DNA from: Lachnospiraceae bacterium
GTDB lineage: Bacteria > Bacillota_A > Clostridia > Lachnospirales > Lachnospiraceae
DNA: 64,000 nt
NCBI GenBank assembly: GCA_017516285.1
Contig: JAFXDD010000022.1
Location: 1-64,000 of the forward strand
Reading direction: 5' to 3'
Shown: piece by piece, positions 1 through 8,051 of the stretch
How the letters are laid out: the number at the start of each line of letters is the position of its first letter
Position numbering within the stretch: the first letter of the stretch is position 1
Notes under the pieces: generated by a model
The model's input: only the letters and a program-made list of their open reading frames with translations
The model's database searches: none
What the model was told of the DNA's origin: nothing
Program-made: the position numbers and the translations under genes

Positions 1-375
1 ATGGCCGCAGACATACAAACCATTTAAATATACAAACCTGGCTTCGCCAGTAACTAGCTAAAATCACTGAAGCCTATGCTACCGCAGACACCGCTACACA
101 CAATCCAGCAAACTTTTTACTAACGGAAGCTTGCTTATTATAGTTGAGCGGCTATATGGTATGCAGCCGTCATAGTACTGTGTTGAAGGGAGGCTTTACG
201 ATTTTATTTATGGGGCATTGAAAGGCGCCGGTCCTTAGCGAAGCAAGGTGTTTACACCGCAGCTGAGGTTAGTACCGTTGCAGCCTTTCGTTGAGCGGAA
301 GCGTCCCCAAAAATGAAATTGTAAAGCCTCCCTTCTACAAAGAACTGGGACGGCTGCAAATCGATAAACCGGAAT
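1..375. other. Gene-free structured intergenic region
   Basis: I see no credible coding region here. The stretch holds a small hairpin at 38-50 (CTGGC, loop TTC, GCCAG), which read on the minus strand is followed by a weak T-rich tract and could end the aconitase-X operon. It also holds two 9-base direct repeats: CCGCAGACA at 5 and 82, and GTTGAGCGG at 143 and 290. A large nested inverted-repeat element sits at 163-357 (separate entry). The left end of the window may cut a larger element. Confidence 0.6.
163..357. other. Large nested inverted-repeat element, candidate structured RNA or small mobile element
   Basis: Three nested stems can be drawn by eye. The outer 9-bp stem pairs 163-171 (GCAGCCGTC) with 349-357. 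The middle stem pairs 185-215 with 305-335, about 31 bp with one mismatch and two G-U pairs; its outer part is GAAGGGAGGCTTTAC. The inner stem pairs 220-226 (GAAAGGC) with 283-289. The inner loop carries three further hairpins: 233-248 (CCTT..AAGG), 247-258 (GGTG TTTA CACC) and about 260-280. It starts about 20 bases after the stop of the aconitase-X small subunit on the minus strand. I do not recognise a known RNA family. It could be a non-coding RNA, a 3' end structure or a non-autonomous repeat. Confidence 0.55.
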
Positions 376-819
376 TTACGCAACCACTACCGTGCCATCT
401 TCTTTCACAGTAATATCCATGTCATCTTTTACGTAATTTAAAAACTCTTCACCCAGGGAGTCAATAACCGGCATGGTTACGTCATCGAGCCACACATCAG
501 CCAGTACTGCGCCGGCTGCTGCCAGGGAATCAATTGGCTCTGAGAAAAGCATGCAGGCCGGCTGTCTTTTCATAGAGCAGGCACAGTACAGTACCAGTCC
601 GCCTGTAGTAGAGCCGATGGTTCTAGGCAGGCACAGAGCCTTTCCTGCCATTTGCTTGCCATATAAATCCGGATTATTCTGGTCACCGCAGGTAGCCTTT
701 TTATCCCCAAACTGCAGTGCCTTTTGGAAAGATGCCAGTGTATTCAGTCCGCCGTGGGAAACCAATGCCTTTGCTGTAATCGTTCCCGGGGCTACAATTC
801 TGCCTTTAAACTCTTTCAT
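376..819 (-). CDS. Aconitase-X swivel-domain small subunit (DUF126)
   Basis: This 147-residue protein matches the swivel domain of the aconitase-X family, known from phosphomevalonate dehydratase and cis-3-hydroxyproline dehydratase. The GSTTGG motif near residue 69, which carries the active-site serine in this family, is intact. The catalytic large subunit lies directly upstream and the two reading frames overlap by 4 bases (ATGA), which indicates translational coupling and a heterodimer. The reaction expected is dehydration of a hydroxy acid using a labile Fe-S cluster in the large subunit. The substrate cannot be read from the sequence. It ends the operon of the flavoenzyme at 2112-4166. 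Confidence 0.88.
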   Translation of the reverse strand: MKEFKGRIVAPGTITAKALVSHGGLNTLASFQKALQFGDKKATCGDQNNPDLYGKQMAGKALCLPRTIGSTTGGLVLYCACSMKRQPACMLFSEPIDSLAAAGAVLADVWLDDVTMPVIDSLGEEFLNYVKDDMDITVKEDGTVVVA

Positions 820-2096
820 TTGCTGCTACCTCCCTTTGTAATCTGTTCTAAGATTTCCGCATCCGTATAGTATCTTGCGGTGGTATAGGTCCTCAATTTA
901 TTGCTGGAGGTTATCACCGGCATCTTACCACTGAGCGGATTGTTCATATACATAAGCGGGCAAATATAAGATGTAATTACACCTGTCTCCTTAAATATTG
1001 CCGCATAAGGGGTTTCCTCAAATTTCTTTAATACACCGGGTGCCGCGGTGAAAACAGTAGGAATGACAACCTTGCTATTGCCGGCCTTTTTCAGGCCCTC
1101 CTTCACCTTCTTGGTCCAGTCGATTAACTGCTCTAAGCTCATATGTGGACATCCCATAAAGCAAAGCTTTGGCGTGGCGTCCTTATCCTTCCAGATTACT
1201 GGATAGCTTGCATATACTCTCTCAAGCTCAGCATCATCTACCACATAAACCTGAGCATTTTCAGCAATTAATTCCTGGCCGTATTTCACTGCTTCCGGTG
1301 TAATATTCTCCACATGATACAGACCCACAGCACCATTAGATGCCGTTGCTGCACCGAAATCCTTTAAATAGGTCTTGGCAGCATCATTAAGCTCCCCGTC
1401 CAGCCATTTATCCAGACCGATAATATAAGGCACATCCTCCATCACCTTCATACCAATGGCAGAGCCCAAAAGCTGCGCCTCCGGCTTCCTTGTGGTTTCA
1501 ATTTTGACAATCCAGGTAGCTTTTCTGCCTTCATCAGTCAAAAGTCCAAAATTCGGCACATAGCCCAGTACAGAGCCCATTAAATCAATAATACCGGAAT
1601 TACGGTTGCATCTGGCACCCAGCACAGAGTTGGCATACACTACCGCTGATGACTCTGCCCAGGACAGTACATCACCCATCTGAGGGATATTGCCCACCTC
1701 ATCCATGTAGCAAGTACAGGTAAAAGCATCCTTATCCATCAGACCAAGCTTTTGCAGTTGCTCCTCGTAATCTGCCTGCTTGGAGTACATAAAGTTTTTA
1801 AAAATAAAATTCTGCAAGAAATTACTTGGTACATTTGGGTCTAATGGACGTGGATCAGCAGAAAATTTCTGTGTGGACACATTTCCTGCCTCTATTAATT
1901 TGTCCATCAACCCATATACCGGTGTCAATGCCTTTAAACCAAAGGAAGTAACCAAATGGTTGTATGTACCGGTAACTGGCACCATGCTGTCTGCCCCAAA
2001 AAGTTCCCCATAACGCGCCAGTGTCTTCATAATCTGGGCCAGTACCTCGCCCTTTTCGCCATCCAGAATAGCCTGTTGCTCTTTTGTTAAATTCAT
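816..2096 (-). CDS. Aconitase-X catalytic large subunit (DUF521)
   Basis: At 426 residues this is the normal length for a stand-alone aconitase-X catalytic subunit. Three cysteines sit where the family binds its Fe-S cluster: C163 in ARCNR, C316 in MGCPH and C379 in the ICPL context. Known members dehydrate cis-3-hydroxy-L-proline or mevalonate 5-phosphate. No hydroxyproline or mevalonate gene accompanies it here. The neighbour 15 bases upstream is an enoate-reductase-like flavoenzyme, which suggests that the alkene formed by dehydration is reduced next. That coupling is inference; the family assignment is firm. Confidence 0.88.
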   Translation of the reverse strand: MNLTKEQQAILDGEKGEVLAQIMKTLARYGELFGADSMVPVTGTYNHLVTSFGLKALTPVYGLMDKLIEAGNVSTQKFSADPRPLDPNVPSNFLQNFIFKNFMYSKQADYEEQLQKLGLMDKDAFTCTCYMDEVGNIPQMGDVLSWAESSAVVYANSVLGARCNRNSGIIDLMGSVLGYVPNFGLLTDEGRKATWIVKIETTRKPEAQLLGSAIGMKVMEDVPYIIGLDKWLDGELNDAAKTYLKDFGAATASNGAVGLYHVENITPEAVKYGQELIAENAQVYVVDDAELERVYASYPVIWKDKDATPKLCFMGCPHMSLEQLIDWTKKVKEGLKKAGNSKVVIPTVFTAAPGVLKKFEETPYAAIFKETGVITSYICPLMYMNNPLSGKMPVITSSNKLRTYTTARYYTDAEILEQITKGGSSK

Positions 2097-2111
2097 ACGC
2101 CATGCCTCCTA

Positions 2112-4166
2112 TCAAATCTTCATTGCCACATCATAAGCACGCCAGATTACCGTTCTTAAATTGCCTACCTTCAGACAATCACCTACCAGATACACATTAG
2201 AGCCTGCTTTTGTCAGCGGGTTCGGAATGTAACCGGCAGAGCTGATAACACTGTCACATGCGATTTCTACGGCATTACCGTCCTTGTCCCTGCAAACGAT
2301 ACCGGAATCATTTACAGCCTGCAGTGCAGTTTCCAGATATACCGGTACTCCATTTAGAGCAAACCATTCACGCAGGTAAGAGCTGTTTGCCAGACATACG
2401 CCTGTCTGCGCAATTAAATCATTCTTCATTTCTACAATAATAGGTTTTTTACCCTGTAAAGCCAGCTCATAAGCAATTTCGCAGCCGGTCAAACCACCGC
2501 CGATTACTGCTACCGTCTCTCCAACAGGAGCTCCATTCAAATAATCACAGGCCTCTATCATCTTTTCATGGCCGGTTACACTTGTCAACTCACGTGCGGT
2601 GGAACCGGTAGCAACAATAACAGGCTCCCCGTTAAATTGTGCTGCATCCTTTACTTCGGTATTAAAACGCACCTCAATCTGCAGGTCTGCCATCTGCTTA
2701 CGATACCATGCCAAAAGGTCACGAAGCTTGCCCTTGTAGCTTTCTGCACTGGCAGGAATAAACGTACCACCCAGTTTGTCTGTCTTTTCATAAATAATCG
2801 GCTCATGTCCACGCAGCTTCAATACTCTTGCTGCCTCCATACCACCGATACCACCGCCGATAATATGTACCTTCTTTGGACTGTCTGTAGCTACAATCTT
2901 GTGTTTACCCCACTGCATGGTTTCCGCGTTAACTGCACATCTTGCCAGATGCAGGGAATCCATCAGCTCCTGGTCATTTGGAACACCCTCATAGTGACAC
3001 ATATTAAAACAGCCGTTGTGACAAAGAATACATGGTCGAATATCATCCTCCTGTCCCTTCATCAGCTTGGTTACCCACTCCTGATCAGCCAGGAACGGAC
3101 GTGCAAAGCCGGCGCCGTCAATCTTGCCCTCTGCAATGGCATCTGCAGCTACGCGTGGATCCATACGACCTGCACAAACTACCGGAATATCTACAAATTT
3201 ACGAATATGTGCTACATCCTCTAAATTACAGTTCTCCGGCATGTAAATAGGCGGATGTGCCCAATACCAGGCATCATAAGTACCATTGTCACAGTTTAAC
3301 ATGTCATAACCTGCATCCTGCAGATATTTAGCCGCCTTTTCAGACTCCTCCATATCACGTCCCACTTCTACATAATCCTCACCCGGCAAAGCGCCCTGTC
3401 TAAAACCCTTGGTCTTGGACTCTACGCTATAACGAAGAGATACAGGGAAATCATCGCCACATACTTTTTTAATTTCCTTTACAATTTCAACTGCGAAACG
3501 ATAACGGTTTTCAAAAGAGCCGCCATACTCATCTGTACGCTTATTTACATACTTTAAGGTAAACTGGTCTAACAAATACCCCTCATGCACTGCATGAATT
3601 TCCACACCATCTACACCGGCATCCTTTAACAGCTTGGCAGTTTTACCAAAGGCGGTAATAAACTCCTGAATTTCTTCTACGGTCATTTCACGTGAAGGCA
3701 CCTTGTCTGACCAGCGGTTCGGTGACGGACTTGGTGCAGCAGTAATTTTGTCCAAATCCATAAATGGCTTGGATACTACACGCAACGCCTTATTGGTATA
3801 CAACATCTCCATTAAGTGACTGATAGTAAAAGAACGTCCAAAGCCGGCCGTCAGCTGCACAAACAACTTAGCTCCTGTCTTGTGAAACTCCGGCATCCAT
3901 GCAGCCAAATCCTTGTACATCTTTTCGTTCTTGTACAGCCACTGGCCAAACATTGGATTATACACCGGCTGACAGCCCGGAAGCACCAGACCTACATTAT
4001 TCTTGGCTACTTCCATAATGAACTTTGCACCAGCCTTGTCAAAATGGTTAATCTCCATCCATCCCAACAAATTGGTACCACCCATAGATGTCAGAACCAC
4101 GCGGTTTTTAATCTCACATTTTCCAATCTTCCATGGCGTAAATAAAGGTTCTAATCTTTGCTCCAT
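2112..4166 (-). CDS. Old-yellow-enzyme family FMN/Fe-S/FAD oxidoreductase (2,4-dienoyl-CoA reductase / enoate reductase type)
   Basis: The 684-residue protein has the three-part layout of 2,4-dienoyl-CoA reductase, enoate reductase and BaiCD/BaiH enzymes. An FMN TIM barrel covers about residues 1-370 and includes GVDGVEIHAVHEGYLL. A cysteine cluster for a 4Fe-4S centre follows (CILCHNGC, then C in LARCAVN). Two Rossmann folds bind FAD and NAD(P)H, with GGGIGG near 440 and GGGLTG near 560. Such enzymes reduce activated C=C bonds in anaerobes. It is the first gene of an operon with the aconitase-X subunits, and a promoter is visible at 4237-4264. The substrate is unknown. The C-terminus (DVAMKI) looks slightly short for the family but complete. 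Confidence 0.88.
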   Translation of the reverse strand: MEQRLEPLFTPWKIGKCEIKNRVVLTSMGGTNLLGWMEINHFDKAGAKFIMEVAKNNVGLVLPGCQPVYNPMFGQWLYKNEKMYKDLAAWMPEFHKTGAKLFVQLTAGFGRSFTISHLMEMLYTNKALRVVSKPFMDLDKITAAPSPSPNRWSDKVPSREMTVEEIQEFITAFGKTAKLLKDAGVDGVEIHAVHEGYLLDQFTLKYVNKRTDEYGGSFENRYRFAVEIVKEIKKVCGDDFPVSLRYSVESKTKGFRQGALPGEDYVEVGRDMEESEKAAKYLQDAGYDMLNCDNGTYDAWYWAHPPIYMPENCNLEDVAHIRKFVDIPVVCAGRMDPRVAADAIAEGKIDGAGFARPFLADQEWVTKLMKGQEDDIRPCILCHNGCFNMCHYEGVPNDQELMDSLHLARCAVNAETMQWGKHKIVATDSPKKVHIIGGGIGGMEAARVLKLRGHEPIIYEKTDKLGGTFIPASAESYKGKLRDLLAWYRKQMADLQIEVRFNTEVKDAAQFNGEPVIVATGSTARELTSVTGHEKMIEACDYLNGAPVGETVAVIGGGLTGCEIAYELALQGKKPIIVEMKNDLIAQTGVCLANSSYLREWFALNGVPVYLETALQAVNDSGIVCRDKDGNAVEIACDSVISSAGYIPNPLTKAGSNVYLVGDCLKVGNLRTVIWRAYDVAMKI

Positions 4167-4236
4167 ACTTGAGACTCCTCCTTGGTAAATAATATGTTTC
4201 TCGATCCTTTTGCATGTATACCATGCTCTTAATCAA

Positions 4237-4264
4237 AGTATAGCATATATAATTTGAATTTCAA
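4237..4264 (-). promoter_or_regulatory. Promoter of the flavoenzyme/aconitase-X operon
   Basis: Read on the minus strand, TTGAAA (4264-4259) is followed after 16 bases by TATACT (4242-4237). The leader to the ATG at 4166 is about 60 bases and has a GGAGGAGT ribosome site. Confidence 0.6.
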
Positions 4265-4293
4265 AATAATTTATGAAAATTTGTAAGAAAACC

Positions 4294-4322
4294 TTTCAAA
4301 AAACAGAAAAAAGCATTATACT
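4294..4322 (+). promoter_or_regulatory. Promoter of the YerB-like lipoprotein gene
   Basis: TTTCAA (4294-4299), a 17-base spacer and TATACT (4317-4322) precede the gene at 4361 by about 40 bases. It diverges from the promoter at 4237-4264. Confidence 0.55.
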
Positions 4323-4360
4323 AATATCATCAGAATTGAAACAGAAAGGACTTATTTCAA

Positions 4361-5482
4361 ATGAAGAAACAAACACTTGCAATTCTTTTGTCCACCGTAC
4401 TGGTTTTCAGTATGTTTACAGGATGCGGAGACTCAAGCGAGGTAGGAGCATCAGTAGCCACGGATGAAACCACTGCCGGTACAGAAGAGACCCAAGAAAC
4501 CACTACCGAAACAGCCACCACAGAAACAGAAATCATCGAGGAAAATCATGACGGCATGTACCGAAGCGAACTGACAAATGAATGGATTGACGAAGCCTTG
4601 CAGAATCAGCGTCCGGTAGCCATTATGGTAGACAATGAAAAGATTGCCCTGGATCACTACGGCCTTACACAGGCCGATATCGTATACGAGATGATGAACA
4701 GCACCGCCAACGGCGAAATTACCCGTTTTATGGCTCTGGTAAAGGATTATGCCGCAATTACCCGCTTCGGCAGTATCCGCAGCGTTCGTCCTACCAACTT
4801 TATGATCGCGCCGGAGTACAATGCCATCCTTATCCATGATGGAGGTCCATTTTATATCAATGCTTATTTGCAAAACCCTTGGGTAGACAATTTAAGCGGT
4901 GGCTTTGCTCGTATTGAAAACGGCAAATCCAGAGAATATACGGAATACGTTACTGCCGGCGAAATTGAAAGCAGAATGGCTGCCAAGAAGATTGATGTCG
5001 AATACAACTCCTTTTATCAAGGCCCTCACTGGCTGTTTGCTGATGAGAAAAATCCAATAGACCTGACCGAAGAGACCAATGATACTGCCTGTACCTTCAT
5101 AGACCTGCCATTCCCACATAACGATTCAGAGCTGGAATATGATGAAGAAAGTAATACATATTTATATTCAGAATATGATAAAGCACATATCGACTTAGAA
5201 AACGATAACAAACAGCTGGCCTTTACCAATGTTATCCTTCAGAGTGCAGAAGTAGTTCAGTTGGACATCAACGGCTATATGGAATTTAAAGTATTCCAGG
5301 AAAACGGCGTAGGCTACTATATCACAGGCGGAAGAGCCATCCCGGTAACCTGGGAAAAGGGTATCGACGTTCAACCTACCAAATTTTACGATGCTGCAGG
5401 TGAAGAAATTATCCTGAACACCGGCAAAACCTATGTAGGACTGGTATCCACAGACAGATGGGATGAACTGGTTCTTAAATAA
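4361..5482 (+). CDS. yerB: DUF3048 (YerB-like) lipoprotein
   Basis: The 373-residue product begins with a lipoprotein signal peptide: KK, a hydrophobic stretch, then a lipobox with Cys22 (MFTGC). A Thr/Glu-rich low-complexity linker covers about residues 30-60. The rest is a DUF3048 domain, with the typical segment RPVAIMVDNE near residue 82 and the RFGSIRSVRP segment near 137. Members are secreted, membrane-anchored proteins of Firmicutes with no settled function. The start has an AAAGGA ribosome site. It stands alone between divergent and convergent neighbours, with a hairpin after the stop. Confidence 0.85.
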   Translation: MKKQTLAILLSTVLVFSMFTGCGDSSEVGASVATDETTAGTEETQETTTETATTETEIIEENHDGMYRSELTNEWIDEALQNQRPVAIMVDNEKIALDHYGLTQADIVYEMMNSTANGEITRFMALVKDYAAITRFGSIRSVRPTNFMIAPEYNAILIHDGGPFYINAYLQNPWVDNLSGGFARIENGKSREYTEYVTAGEIESRMAAKKIDVEYNSFYQGPHWLFADEKNPIDLTEETNDTACTFIDLPFPHNDSELEYDEESNTYLYSEYDKAHIDLENDNKQLAFTNVILQSAEVVQLDINGYMEFKVFQENGVGYYITGGRAIPVTWEKGIDVQPTKFYDAAGEEIILNTGKTYVGLVSTDRWDELVLK

Positions 5483-5496
5483 GCACACAAGCAAAC

Positions 5497-5518
5497 GGGC
5501 AGGCTTTTACGCCTGCCC
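5497..5518. terminator. Bidirectional hairpin after yerB
   Basis: GGGCAGGC and GCCTGCCC form an 8-bp GC-rich stem with a 6-base loop between two convergent genes. A T-run is weak on either strand. Confidence 0.55.
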
Positions 5519-5531
5519 TGATATATTGACA

Positions 5532-6389
5532 TTATTTCACATCTTCTACCTTCTGTTCCAGCGGTTCCTCCAAAACCACCGGATTACGCATGATTTTGCG
5601 GAGTTCACGTAAAGCCAGCGCATAATACAGGCCATCACAAAAACGCTCATCAGAAACCAGACTAAATGGCATATGCTTCTGAATGACCACCTCTCCCTTT
5701 TCTACTACCGGGACCTGCTTCTCCTTACCCATTGCAAAAAAGAGACCGTTTGTACCAAATTCACATGTATGATGGAATACATGATTAATGCCCAGTGATT
5801 TTAGGTTTGTTATGTAAAATGATGTATGAAACGGACTGAATTCAATAATGGACTTTGGCAGCATATTGTGTCTGTCCATCCACATCAATACCCCTGCAAC
5901 AACATTCAAAACAGAACTTGGTATGCCGGTAAAGAAACGCACCAGCTTATCCGTGTCATTCTCCTCTGTTCTGAGAATGGTTTCCTTGCGGATTGCTTCA
6001 TTGATTGCCTCAGCAATCTCCAAAATCGTCTCAGTGCCCTCAAAGCAAAGCTTAATGGTCGTATCGGGGCTGTTAATATGTAATTCCGGATGTATGGTAA
6101 AGCTGACCCAGATTTTCGGTCTGGCATAGATTTTACCATTCATTACAAAACGGTTCAGCCTTGGCTTTAACGCTATCATCCTGACTATACCTGCAATAAA
6201 GATATGCATGTATCCAAGCTTAATGCCCTGTGCTTCCTTTTCTTTGATGTATGTGTCCCAAGCCTCACAATTAAAGCTGTCCTCATACATCGTCATAGCA
6301 TCATAACGCTTTTTCATCAAAAAACCGGTGATAAGCTGCGTTGGATCAACATTGCGAATTCTCCGGCCATCAGGTCTGTTACCCCACAT
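5532..6389 (-). CDS. CAT/E2-like acyltransferase domain protein without lipoyl domain
   Basis: The frame opens at 6467, but the best start is the ATG at 6389, preceded by GGAGG at normal spacing; this gives 285 residues beginning MWGNRPDGRR. The fold matches the catalytic domain of 2-oxoacid dehydrogenase E2 and chloramphenicol acetyltransferase. No lipoyl or subunit-binding domain is present. The usual DHRxxDG active-site motif appears as SDERFCDG near residue 250: the catalytic His is replaced by Glu while the Asp is kept. It may therefore be non-catalytic or use a different mechanism. It stands alone, convergent with yerB. No function can be assigned. Confidence 0.7.
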   Translation of the reverse strand: MWGNRPDGRRIRNVDPTQLITGFLMKKRYDAMTMYEDSFNCEAWDTYIKEKEAQGIKLGYMHIFIAGIVRMIALKPRLNRFVMNGKIYARPKIWVSFTIHPELHINSPDTTIKLCFEGTETILEIAEAINEAIRKETILRTEENDTDKLVRFFTGIPSSVLNVVAGVLMWMDRHNMLPKSIIEFSPFHTSFYITNLKSLGINHVFHHTCEFGTNGLFFAMGKEKQVPVVEKGEVVIQKHMPFSLVSDERFCDGLYYALALRELRKIMRNPVVLEEPLEQKVEDVK

Positions 6390-6560
6390 AGAAACCTCCA
6401 TTCGTAAAAATTTCATACATTTTTTACATTTCTTTTCTATTGTACATGATATGACGTAAATTGACAAGTTTTTTATTTTTACGCACTTGATGTTTTTTGC
6501 TTTTGTATCAGCCAGTTTCTTTTTTTTTAAGAATTAAACTGCTACAAATCTTTTACATTA

Positions 6561-6571
6561 TATGGTATACT
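6561..6571 (+). promoter_or_regulatory. Extended -10 promoter of the glycerolipid operon
   Basis: TATACT at 6566-6571 is preceded by TGG at 6563-6565, an extended -10 pattern. The -35 region is poor. It lies about 45 bases before the ATG at 6616. Confidence 0.45.
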
Positions 6572-6615
6572 ATCAATAATGTTTGATATACGCATCCGAA
6601 GGAGTTACATACATC

Positions 6616-7374
6616 ATGCCAAAGAAAACATCTTTACTATTTAAAATTATAAAAGCTCTGGTACGACTTTTTTATGGTAAAATGGAAGTCGTAGGCCTGG
6701 AAAACCTACCGGCAAATAACGCAATTATTGTAGGAAATCATACCCAAATGAATGGTCCTATCGCAGGCGAACTGTTTATGCCGGATAATTGTTATATTTG
6801 GTGTGCCGGACAGATGATGCACTTAAAAGAAGTGCCGGATTATGCCTTTCAGGATTTCTGGTCACAGAAACCTAAATGGACCCATCCTTTTTATAAAGCA
6901 ATGTCTTACATAATCGCACCACTTGCCGTTTGTCTTTTTAATAATGCCAGAACAGTGGCCGTATATCATGACATGCGTGTCATATCCACATTTAAAGAAA
7001 CGGTAAACATGTTAAAGGAGGGTAAAAATTTTCTTATTTTTCCGGAAAAAGATGAGAAGCACAATAATATACTATACAAATTCCAGGAAAATTTTATTGA
7101 CGTAGCAAAACTTTATTACAAGAAAACCGGTATGGAGCTCACCTTTGTACCTATGTATATTGCACCCAAGTTAAAGAAAATGTACATTGGCAAGGGTACC
7201 ACCTTTCACAGTGAGAATAATATAAATGAAGAAAGAAAGCGAATTGCCACTTATTTGTCTGACGAAATTACGTCTATCGCACGAAATTTACCATTACACA
7301 CTGTTGTACCATACCGCAATATTCCAAAGAAATACTATCTCACAAACAAAGATATTACAGAGGTACCAAAATGA
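6616..7374 (+). CDS. PlsC-like 1-acylglycerol-3-phosphate acyltransferase family protein
   Basis: The frame is open from a TTG at 6583, but the ATG at 6616 follows AAGGAG (6599-6604) and gives 252 residues starting MPKKTSLLFK. It resembles lysophosphatidic acid acyltransferases: a membrane-associated N-terminus, a GNHTQMNGP segment at the HX4D position and FLIFPEK at the FPEG position. The Asp of HX4D is absent, so this is a divergent subgroup and activity is uncertain. The next gene overlaps by 4 bases. Together with PAP2 and lipid kinase genes it suggests handling of phosphatidic acid or diacylglycerol at the membrane. Confidence 0.72.
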   Translation: MPKKTSLLFKIIKALVRLFYGKMEVVGLENLPANNAIIVGNHTQMNGPIAGELFMPDNCYIWCAGQMMHLKEVPDYAFQDFWSQKPKWTHPFYKAMSYIIAPLAVCLFNNARTVAVYHDMRVISTFKETVNMLKEGKNFLIFPEKDEKHNNILYKFQENFIDVAKLYYKKTGMELTFVPMYIAPKLKKMYIGKGTTFHSENNINEERKRIATYLSDEITSIARNLPLHTVVPYRNIPKKYYLTNKDITEVPK

Positions 7375-8051
7375 GAAAACCAGTAGTTGATTACAGTACT
7401 TTCAAACTATCCAAAATAAACGAGCCACAATTTAAGCATCTACTATATTTGCCGGGATGGATTGGTTATTTTATTCTTTATTTTCTAACAGAAAACCTAA
7501 TTCCCCGGGACAAATGTTATCCGGTCCACTGTTACTTGGATGACGTCATTCCTTTTTGTGAATACTTTGTTATACCGTATGTAGGCTGGTATTTGCTGAT
7601 TGTGGGTTCTCTGATATATTTTATGCTCTACAATCCCGATAACTTTACAAACATGATGAAGTTTATTATCGTAACCCAGGTTGTTGCCATGGCCATTTAC
7701 ATACTCTTTCCAAATCGCCAGGACTTAAGACCGACAGAGTTTGTCAGAGATAATATTTTTATGGATATTGTAGGTCTTCTGTATACCGCGGATACCAGCA
7801 CCAATGTTTGTCCATCCCTGCATGTAGCTTACTCTATCGGAATTGCTTCCACCTGGTTAAAGGAGAAGTCCGCATCCATCAGATGCAAGGTGCTTATAAC
7901 CATCTTTTGCTTCCTGGTATGCATATCCGTTGCCTTCGTGAAGCAGCATTCCGTAGTGGATATTTTTGTCGCCCTGCCTGTTTGTTTACTGGCTGAATGG
8001 ATTGCATTCGGCAAATCCTATTGGAGGAAACCTAAAAAAGCTCAAATATGA
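7371..8051 (+). CDS. PAP2-superfamily membrane phosphatase
   Basis: The 226-residue protein has about five or six membrane segments and the PAP2 signature pieces CPSLHVAYS (near residue 143) and KQHSVVDIF (near 190), the second carrying the catalytic His and Asp. Such proteins remove phosphate from phosphatidic acid, undecaprenyl diphosphate or inositol lipids. It overlaps the genes on both sides by 4 bases (ATGA), so the three are translationally coupled. Phosphatidate phosphatase is the likeliest role because the partners are an acyltransferase and a diacylglycerol-kinase homologue. The exact lipid is not shown by the sequence. Confidence 0.8.
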   Translation: MRKPVVDYSTFKLSKINEPQFKHLLYLPGWIGYFILYFLTENLIPRDKCYPVHCYLDDVIPFCEYFVIPYVGWYLLIVGSLIYFMLYNPDNFTNMMKFIIVTQVVAMAIYILFPNRQDLRPTEFVRDNIFMDIVGLLYTADTSTNVCPSLHVAYSIGIASTWLKEKSASIRCKVLITIFCFLVCISVAFVKQHSVVDIFVALPVCLLAEWIAFGKSYWRKPKKAQI

